From CAZCGA01 sp964498075 (GTDB taxonomy: Bacteria; Desulfobacterota; Binatia; HRBIN30), in contig CAZCGA010000234.1 of NCBI GenBank assembly GCA_964498075.1, positions 1 through 7,021 on the forward strand: DNA of 7,021 nt, read 5' to 3'. The stretch's first letter is position 1. Each line of letters starts with the position of its first letter. The notes below the pieces were generated by a model. That model worked only from the letters and a program-made list of their open reading frames with translations, made no database searches and had not been told where the DNA came from. The position numbers were made by a program, and so were the translations under genes. This document shows, piece after piece, positions 1 to 5,416 of the stretch.

Positions 1-291
1 CCTGCTTGCGCTCGCCTTCGAGGGCGGACTTGGATTGCAGGATTTTGTCGGCGAGGTGTTTGGGTGTGTAGGCGCGGCGAGCTTTCTGGGTGTCGGGTGT
101 TGGGTGCCGGGGCCTGACACCTGAGACCTGACACCCGACACCGGCAGCGAAGCGCCACACTCGTCGCAGAATTTCGCACTCGGGCGCAGCTCGGTCCCGC
201 AGCTCGTGCACGCCGTCGCTAGCGGCGCGCCGCATCCGTCGCAGAACTTCGCGTGCGAGCGGTTGGCGTCGCCGCACGCCGAGCAGCTCAC
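1..291 (-). CDS. Zinc-ribbon / class III nucleotide cyclase-AAA ATPase regulator, 5' part only, frameshifted (possible pseudogene)
   Basis: Only the first ~97 codons are present; the gene runs off the left edge. From a GTG start at 291 the protein begins with two CxxC zinc-ribbon repeats (CSACG...FCDGCG, then CTSCG...FCDECG), a double zinc ribbon of the DZANK type, covering residues 2 to about 49. Further on, another frame of the same strand encodes RAYTPKHLADKILQSKSALE followed by GERKQ. I recognise this as the segment that precedes the cyclase catalytic domain in adenylate/guanylate cyclase - AAA ATPase - TPR-like proteins. Zinc-ribbon codons start at positions divisible by 3, while the pre-cyclase codons start one base out of that register. 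The break falls at the heptad element at 88-142. The GTG is preferred because the zinc ribbon starts directly after it and a GGGAG lies 8 bases upstream; an ATG at 333 would add 14 residues and has no clear ribosome site. Both frames are open to the edge, so the product is a broken gene, a switchable gene, or a sequencing error. The catalytic domain is not visible. Confidence 0.7.
   Translation of the reverse strand, partial: MSCSACGDANRSHAKFCDGCGAPLATACTSCGTELRPSAKFCDECGASLPVSGVRSQVSGPGTQHPTPRKLAAPTHPNTSPTKSCNPSPPSKASASR
88..142. repeat. Palindromic heptad-repeat element (55 bp) inside the cyclase gene linker
   Basis: The element is built of 7-bp units. Three units of the form GGGTGYY run from 88 to 108, a 6-base centre GGGGCC follows at 109-114, and four units of the form YGASACC run from 115 to 142 (115-121, 122-128, 129-135, 136-142). 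The second set is close to the reverse complement of the first. The outer arms are a perfect 12-bp inverted repeat: GGTGTCGGGTGT at 89-100 and ACACCCGACACC at 131-142, with 30 bases between. It lies between the zinc-ribbon and cyclase-proximal parts of the gene, where a flexible linker is expected, and coincides with the change of reading frame. No transposase or target duplication is evident. The origin (small mobile element or repeat expansion) is unknown. Confidence 0.85.
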
Positions 292-299
292 GACTCCAT

Positions 300-304
300 C
301 TCCC
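300..304 (-). promoter_or_regulatory. Ribosome binding site that favours the GTG start at 291
   Basis: On the minus strand GGGAG occupies 304-300, 8 bases before the GTG at 291. It supports this start over the ATG at 333, which is preceded only by GC-rich sequence with no purine-rich Shine-Dalgarno match. Confidence 0.5.
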
Positions 305-404
305 GCGCCAGCGCCGCGGCGCGGGTGTGCCATACGCCCGCGTCCGCGCCCAGTTGAGGAATGTCCTTTCCGTGTTTGTTTCGTACGCGGCGCTTCTTAT
401 CACG

Positions 405-419
405 AGGTTGCCCGAACCT
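405..419. promoter_or_regulatory. Small dyad, possible operator
   Basis: AGGTT at 405-409 and AACCT at 415-419 form a perfect 5-bp inverted repeat around GCCCG. It lies just upstream (on the minus strand) of the possible -10 box GATAAG at 401-396, so a protein bound here could affect leftward transcription. A 5-bp dyad arises often by chance, so this is only a candidate. Confidence 0.2.
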
Positions 420-473
420 GTAGCGGGTTCACGGCCGCGCGCCATCTCGGAGTGGGGCGAGACGTCCGAGCCG

Positions 474-571
474 TCAGCTATCAGCGATCAGCTGTCAGCC
501 GGACAATTCCGTCCTTCCAGCCCTTCCAGTGAGCTCTGGCTAAGGGCTGACGGCTGACAGCTGAGTGCTGC
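474..571. repeat. Second heptad inverted-repeat element (~98 bp)
   Basis: Four 7-bp units of the form TCAGCNN are in register at 474-480, 481-487, 488-494 and 495-501. On the other side, units of the form NNGCTGA follow at 544-550, 551-557 and 558-564, with degenerate units at 537-543 (TGGCTAA) and 565-571 (GTGCTGC). The arms include a perfect 14-bp inverted repeat: TCAGCTGTCAGCCG at 488-501 against CGGCTGACAGCTGA at 551-564. The middle holds a tandem pair of CCTTCCAG (513-520 and 522-529) and a small GGAC/GTCC dyad (501-504, 511-514). It has the same construction as the element at 88-142 but another unit sequence. It lies ~80 bases before the hydrolase start and could form a long hairpin in the leader if transcription starts upstream of it. 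Confidence 0.85.
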
Positions 572-650
572 TCCACTCCATCAGCGCCCTTGTTCTTCTT
601 TCGCCGGTGCGTTACCGTCCCCACTCGCGCTGTACTCTCGAAGGGCCAGC

Positions 651-2015
651 ATGCGTATCCGGTTCTGGGGCACCCGCGGGTCGCTGGCAAAGCCAGGCCC
701 GACCACCCTGCACTACGGGGGCAACACGTCTTGCGTAGAGGTCTGGACGGCGGACGGCACGCTCATCGTCCTGGACTGCGGCACCGGCGCACACGGGCTC
801 GGGCTGGCGCTCGCAGCCTCGGTGAAGCCTCCGCTGCGCGGACATCTGATGATCACCCATACGCACTGGGACCACATCCAAGGCTTCCCATTCTTCGTGC
901 CCCTCTTCGTTCCAGGAAACGAATGGGACATCTACGCGCCTGGGGGGCTCGGGCAACGGCTCGAGAAGACCCTGGCGGGGCAAATGGAGTACACCTACTT
1001 TCCCGTGACCCTAGCGCAGCTCGGCGCCGCGATCCGTTACCACGATCTCGTCGAGGGCGCGTTCATGATCGGCGGCGTACGCGTCGTCACCCAGTACCTG
1101 AACCATCCCGCGCTCGCCCTGGGCTATCGCCTGGAAGCCGGCGGAGTAGCGGTCGTCTACTCGACCGATCATGAGCCAAACGCGCCCCCTCTTGATGAAG
1201 GGGCGGGCGCTGTCCTGGCGGCCGCCGGCGCGCTGCCGGTGCACGGGGAGGACCGTCGTCACGTGGAGTTCCTCGCCGGGGCAGACCTGGTCATCCACGA
1301 CTCGCAATATACGGTCGAGGAATACCCGCAAAAGGTTGGCTGGGGCCACACCCCGGCGGAGTGGGCGGTGGACTATGCTGTCGCCGCCGGCGCCAAGCGG
1401 CTCGCTCTCTTTCACCACGATCCGTTGCGCGCCGACCAGGCGGTGGACCAGCTGACGGAGACATGCCGTCAGCGAGCGACCGCCGCCGGCAGCCAGCTCG
1501 AGGTGTTCGCCGCCGTCGAGGGGGAGGTGGTGGAGCTGGCCGAGCGGGAGGTTGCGGCGTCCGGTCCGATCCGCCCCGCAGCGCCCGTGGCGTCGGCCGC
1601 GGCGTCGCCAACGGCGCCGCAGACGGTGCTCGTGGCCGACGATGATCCGACAATCGTCCGGCTGCTCACCCTGACGCTGGAGGCAGACGGCTTCCGGGTG
1701 GTTACGGCGAATGACGGCGAAACCGCCCTGCGCCTGGCCCGCACGGAGCCCCCGGCGTTGATGCTCCTCGATTGGCAAATGCCCGGGGCGAGCGGTGTTG
1801 AGGTGACACGCGTCTTGAGACGCGACGCGGATCCCCGCCTTCGAGACGTGCCGGTGGTGTTGATCACCGCGCAGACCGGTGCCGAGAACACCGCGGTCGG
1901 CTTCGCGGCCGGGGTGACCGACTATCTGACCAAGCCGTTCAGGCCGGCACACGTGCGTAGCCGCGTCCGCGCCTGGCTCCTGCGTCGCGGTACGGGCGCC
2001 GGGAGCGGCGTGTGA
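651..2015 (+). CDS. Metallo-beta-lactamase-fold hydrolase fused to a C-terminal receiver (REC) domain
   Basis: This 454-residue protein has no signal peptide or membrane segment, so it is expected in the cytoplasm. Residues 1 to ~300 form an MBL-fold hydrolase related to RNase Z and PhnP-type phosphodiesterases (Lactamase_B_2-like). Visible metal-site candidates are HTHWDH at 70-75 (H70, H72, D74, H75), H152 in NHP, D173 in STDHE, and H255/H256 in LFHHDP; H233 in GHTP fits the extra conserved histidine of this group. An Ala/Pro-rich linker (~301-324) leads to a complete REC domain (~325-443) with the acidic cluster D330-D332, phospho-acceptor D374, T406 and K428. There is no DNA-binding domain, so the hydrolase is the likely output controlled by phosphorylation (inference). 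The start is the ATG before RIRFWGTRGS, the usual N-terminus of this family. The gene is first in an operon with the kinase, which overlaps it by 4 bases. The substrate is unknown; a cyclic phosphodiester is a guess from fold relatives. Confidence 0.9.
   Translation: MRIRFWGTRGSLAKPGPTTLHYGGNTSCVEVWTADGTLIVLDCGTGAHGLGLALAASVKPPLRGHLMITHTHWDHIQGFPFFVPLFVPGNEWDIYAPGGLGQRLEKTLAGQMEYTYFPVTLAQLGAAIRYHDLVEGAFMIGGVRVVTQYLNHPALALGYRLEAGGVAVVYSTDHEPNAPPLDEGAGAVLAAAGALPVHGEDRRHVEFLAGADLVIHDSQYTVEEYPQKVGWGHTPAEWAVDYAVAAGAKRLALFHHDPLRADQAVDQLTETCRQRATAAGSQLEVFAAVEGEVVELAEREVAASGPIRPAAPVASAAASPTAPQTVLVADDDPTIVRLLTLTLEADGFRVVTANDGETALRLARTEPPALMLLDWQMPGASGVEVTRVLRRDADPRLRDVPVVLITAQTGAENTAVGFAAGVTDYLTKPFRPAHVRSRVRAWLLRRGTGAGSGV
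2001..2005 (+). promoter_or_regulatory. Ribosome binding site for the kinase, inside the hydrolase gene
   Basis: GGGAG lies 6 bases before the GTG at 2012, within the last codons of the upstream gene. It supports the GTG start of the kinase and, with the GTGA stop/start overlap at 2012-2015, points to coupled translation of the two proteins. Confidence 0.6.
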
Positions 2016-5000
2016 GCGAGAGCGGCCCTTTGGCCAACGTTCGGCCGCTGCTGCAGGAGGTCAATCCGCAGCGATTGGCTGTACTCACCTTCCTGTCTCG
2101 GGCCACCAGCCTGTTCGTCATCTTCGTGGGTTGCCTCGTCCTTCTAGGGTGGCAACTCGACATCGAGCGGCTCAAGAGTGTCTTGCCCGGGTGCGTCGCC
2201 ATGAATCCGATGACAGCGCTCGGCTTGATCCTGGCTGCGGGCTCGCTCTGGACGCTGCAGGGGCCTTCCTCCAGAGCGGGCCAAGAGCACTGGTTCCGGC
2301 GGGCCACCCAAGTAAGCGCCGGTCTGGTGGTCGCGCTCGGCCTGGTCACCCTGATCGGGTACGCGCTCGGCGGCAACCTCGGGCTCGATCACATCCTGTT
2401 CGGGGAACAGCTCGGTGCGAATCAAATCGCCCCCAACACCGGATTCAACTTCCTGCTCATCGGCATCGCACTGGCACTGCTCGACTGGGAAACCCAGTCC
2501 GGGGCGAGGCCGGCTCAGCTCATCGCCCTCTTCCCGACCGCCATCGCTCTGACGTCCGTGCTCGGGTACGCGTACGGAGTCGGCGAACTTTACGGAGTCG
2601 CCGATTACATCCCGATGGCGTTGCCGACCGCGGCAGCGTTCCTCACGCTCGGCGTCGGGATCTTGTGTGCGCGTGCTGATCGAGGGCTCATCTCACTCGT
2701 CGCGAGCGACGACGCGGGCGGCGTGCTGGCCCGTCGACTCTTGCCGGCCGCCATTCTCGTTCCTGCGGGGTTGGGCTCGCTCAGGCTCCTCGGCCAGCGG
2801 GCAGGTCTGTTCGACACCGATCTCGGCCTGGCGATCGTCGTGGTGATGAACATCTTCGTCTTTGCGACGTTGATCGGCATCACGTCCCGATCGCTCAACC
2901 GTGCTGACCGGCGGCGCAAGGCGGGAGAGCGCCGCTCGGCCACCCAATACGCGACGACGCGGATCCTGCTCGAGTCCAGAACCCTCGAAGAGGCGATGCC
3001 CCGGATCCTTCACGCCGTCTGCGAGAGCCTCGACTGGGTGATGGGCGCGCGTTGGAGTGTCGACCCCGACCAGAGCGTGTTGCACTGCGCCGAGATGTGG
3101 ATTGAGCCCTCCCGGAAGCTCGAGGAATTCGTAGAGGTAAACCGTCGCATCTCCTTCCCACCAGGGGTGGGGCTGCCAGGGCGGGTCTGGAGTGGAGGTA
3201 AAGCCGCCTGGATCCCTGACGTCGTCGAGGACCCCAACTTCCCGCGGGCGCCCTACGCTGCGAGGGAAGGGCTCCACGGCGCGTTCGGCTTTCCCATCGT
3301 CGGCCCGAGTGGATTCCTGGGGGTGATGGAGTTCTTCAGTCCGGAGATCCGGGAACCCGACGAGGACCTGCTCAAGATGTTCGACGGCGTCGGCGGCCAG
3401 GTCGGGCAGTTCATCGAGCGGAAGCGGGCGGAGGCCGAGCTCGAACGCGCCAAGATCGCCGCCGAAGCTGCCACCGAAGCCAAGTCGGAATTTCTCGCGA
3501 ACATGAGCCACGAGATCCGCACGCCGATGAACGCCGTCATCGGCATGGCGACCCTGCTCATAGACACCCAACTCAATGAGCAACAGCGAGAGTTCGCGGA
3601 GACCATCCGCACGAGCGGTGACCATCTCCTGACCATCATCAACGACATCCTCGACTTCTCGAAAATCGAATCCGGCAAGCTCGAACTGGAGCAGGCGCCG
3701 TTCGATCTGGCGGCCTGTGTCGAGGACTGCCTGCAACTCATGGCACCCAAAGGTCGGGAGCGGAACCTGGAGCTCACGTACTTGATCGAGGATGCCACCC
3801 CGGCGATGCTGGTGGGCGACGTTGGGCGTCTGCGGCAAATCCTCGTGAACCTCGTGAGCAATGCCATCAAGTTCACCCCAACGGGGGAGATTGGGATCAC
3901 CGTCTCCGCCCGACCGCTGGCTGAGCCTTGCTACGAGATCCACTTCGCCATTCGCGACACCGGGGTGGGGATCCCAGCGGAACGCTTCGATCGTCTCTTC
4001 AAGTCGTTCAGCCAAGTGGACGCTTCGACGAGCCGCCGTTATGGAGGGACGGGTCTCGGGCTCGCCATCTGCAAGCGCCTGAGCGAGCTGATGGGCGGGC
4101 ATATCTGGGCCGAGAGCCAGGTCGGCAAGGGCTCGATTTTTCATTTCACACTGGTGGCCGAAGCGGTCCAGGCACCGAAGGATGTCGCGTGGCAAGGTGG
4201 CCAGCCCGAGCTGGCCGGTAAGCGCGTGCTGATCGTGGACGACAACCGCACCAACCGCCGGATCCTGCAGCTGCAGACGGAGAAGTGGGGCATGCATGCC
4301 CGTGAGACCGAATCGCCGACGCAAGCCCTCGAGTGGATTCGAGACGGGGACCCGTACGACGTTGCGCTGCTCGACTACCAGATGCCGGACATGGATGGCA
4401 TCGCCTTGGCCAAGGAGATGCGCAGATTACGCGGATCCGAATCTCTCGCTCTCATTCTGTTGTCTTCCATCGGCACAGCGCTTCCCTCAGGGCATCACGA
4501 GGCCGACTTCGCGGCGACGCTGTCCAAGCCCTTGAAGCTCTCTCAGCTCCGCGACCGTCTCCTCGAAATCATCGGAGAGCCTCGGGGAGTCTCGCCACCT
4601 GCGCTGTCCCCTCCATTCGACGCGTCGATTCGCCCGGCTGCAGTTCCACTGCGGATCCTCGTGGCCGAGGACAATGTCATCAATCAGAAGGTGGCTGTGG
4701 GTTTGCTCAGACGGCTCGGCTATGCGGCAGACGTAGTCTGCGACGGGCGTGAGGTCCTCGAGCGGCTCGACCGAGGTCCGTACGACGTCATTTTCATGGA
4801 CGTGCAAATGCCGGAGATGGACGGCCTCGAAGCGAGCCGCGCCATCTGCGCGCGCTGGCCGACCCATGAACGTCCGCGCATCATCGCGATGACGGCCGAG
4901 GCGATGCCGGGAGACCGCGAGAAGTGCCTGGCCTCCGGTATGGAGGACTACGTCGTGAAGCCCGTGAGCCTGGATGAACTGCAGCGGGTGCTCGGCCAGT

Positions 5001-5416
5001 GCCGCCCCTTGACTAGCCGGAGAGAGGCCGAGCCGAATCCTGACAGTGAAGGGCCCACGACGCAGCATGCGATTGATCGCCGGGTGCTCGATCAGCTCCG
5101 CGAAGACCTGGGCAGCGACGCCGCTCTGCGCGAGGTGATCATGGAATTCCTCAGCCAGAGCCCCGCGATGCTCGTCGCGTTGCGGGACGCTGCGGCGCGC
5201 GGCGATGCCTCGGGTATTCGCGGGTCTGCGCACACCATCAAGGGCACGAGTGCGACGCTGGGAGCGCGCACGCTTGCGGATCAGTGTGCCGAGCTCGAGC
5301 GCGTGTGCCGAGCCGGAAGCGTTCCGCAGGCCGTTGCCCGAGTAGCCGCCATCGAGGAACTTTACGCCGCAGTTACGGCGTCCCTGAGGGCCACAGTCGG
5401 CGCAGCATCTACCTAA
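2012..5416 (+). CDS. Membrane-bound hybrid sensor histidine kinase: ~8 TM, GAF, HisKA, HATPase, REC, REC, HPt
   Basis: This is a 1134-residue phosphorelay kinase. Residues ~25-292 carry about eight hydrophobic helices (near 25-47, 66-82, 100-118, 143-157, 169-190, 202-220, 241-260, 271-292) and end in a basic stretch (RADRRRK), which puts the rest in the cytoplasm. A GAF-like domain spans ~308-470. HisKA follows with H500 in NMSHEIRTPMN. The HATPase domain has its N box around N613/N617, DTGVGIP at 649-655 and GGTGLGLAI at 678-686. REC1 (~738-855) has D743/D744, D788, S818 and K839; REC2 (~881-997) has E886/D887, D930, T961 and K983. An HPt domain ends the protein, with H1074 in AHTIKG. All catalytic and phosphotransfer residues look intact. 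The layout resembles BarA/ArcB-type kinases with an added receiver. The GTG start overlaps the stop of the MBL-REC gene, whose receiver is the probable final phosphate acceptor (inference). The membrane domain matches no sensor I can name, and its ligand is unknown. Confidence 0.93.
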   Translation: MSESGPLANVRPLLQEVNPQRLAVLTFLSRATSLFVIFVGCLVLLGWQLDIERLKSVLPGCVAMNPMTALGLILAAGSLWTLQGPSSRAGQEHWFRRATQVSAGLVVALGLVTLIGYALGGNLGLDHILFGEQLGANQIAPNTGFNFLLIGIALALLDWETQSGARPAQLIALFPTAIALTSVLGYAYGVGELYGVADYIPMALPTAAAFLTLGVGILCARADRGLISLVASDDAGGVLARRLLPAAILVPAGLGSLRLLGQRAGLFDTDLGLAIVVVMNIFVFATLIGITSRSLNRADRRRKAGERRSATQYATTRILLESRTLEEAMPRILHAVCESLDWVMGARWSVDPDQSVLHCAEMWIEPSRKLEEFVEVNRRISFPPGVGLPGRVWSGGKAAWIPDVVEDPNFPRAPYAAREGLHGAFGFPIVGPSGFLGVMEFFSPEIREPDEDLLKMFDGVGGQVGQFIERKRAEAELERAKIAAEAATEAKSEFLANMSHEIRTPMNAVIGMATLLIDTQLNEQQREFAETIRTSGDHLLTIINDILDFSKIESGKLELEQAPFDLAACVEDCLQLMAPKGRERNLELTYLIEDATPAMLVGDVGRLRQILVNLVSNAIKFTPTGEIGITVSARPLAEPCYEIHFAIRDTGVGIPAERFDRLFKSFSQVDASTSRRYGGTGLGLAICKRLSELMGGHIWAESQVGKGSIFHFTLVAEAVQAPKDVAWQGGQPELAGKRVLIVDDNRTNRRILQLQTEKWGMHARETESPTQALEWIRDGDPYDVALLDYQMPDMDGIALAKEMRRLRGSESLALILLSSIGTALPSGHHEADFAATLSKPLKLSQLRDRLLEIIGEPRGVSPPALSPPFDASIRPAAVPLRILVAEDNVINQKVAVGLLRRLGYAADVVCDGREVLERLDRGPYDVIFMDVQMPEMDGLEASRAICARWPTHERPRIIAMTAEAMPGDREKCLASGMEDYVVKPVSLDELQRVLGQCRPLTSRREAEPNPDSEGPTTQHAIDRRVLDQLREDLGSDAALREVIMEFLSQSPAMLVALRDAAARGDASGIRGSAHTIKGTSATLGARTLADQCAELERVCRAGSVPQAVARVAAIEELYAAVTASLRATVGAAST

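Larger units (their letters stand above)
292..650. other. Divergent intergenic region between the cyclase gene and the hydrolase-kinase operon
   Basis: No convincing gene lies here; the small open frames overlap one another and resemble no family I know. The region must carry the promoters for the leftward cyclase gene and the rightward operon. For the operon the best box I see is TTGTTC at 590-595 with a poor -10 (TACCGT, 613-618), which is weak evidence. AAGGG at 641-645 is a modest ribosome site 5 bases before the ATG at 651. On the minus strand, GATAAG (401-396) is a possible -10 for the cyclase gene, with only a weak -35 match. The heptad element at 474-571 fills about a quarter of the region. 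Confidence 0.6.

Noticed and set aside
88..142. CRISPR array
   Set aside because: The repeats are 7 bases long, adjacent and inverted about a centre, with no spacers of 25-40 bases and no cas genes in the window.
206..557. Plus-strand open frames of 108 and 76 codons as possible small genes
   Set aside because: They overlap each other, the zinc-ribbon coding sequence and the repeat element, and are low-complexity Arg/Pro/Ala/Ser-rich sequences without a good ribosome site.
474..571. Rho-independent terminator
   Set aside because: The inverted arms are 49 bases apart and no T-run follows either arm in either direction; the position upstream of the operon also argues against it.
1011..1952. 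A 313-codon open frame on the minus strand
   Set aside because: It is antisense to the MBL-REC gene, whose own frame carries complete metal-site and receiver motifs.
2693..4324. A 543-codon open frame on the minus strand
   Set aside because: It lies wholly inside the kinase gene, has no recognisable domain, and is rich in Arg/His/Gly as expected from the complement of GC-rich codons. The plus-strand frame has intact kinase motifs throughout.
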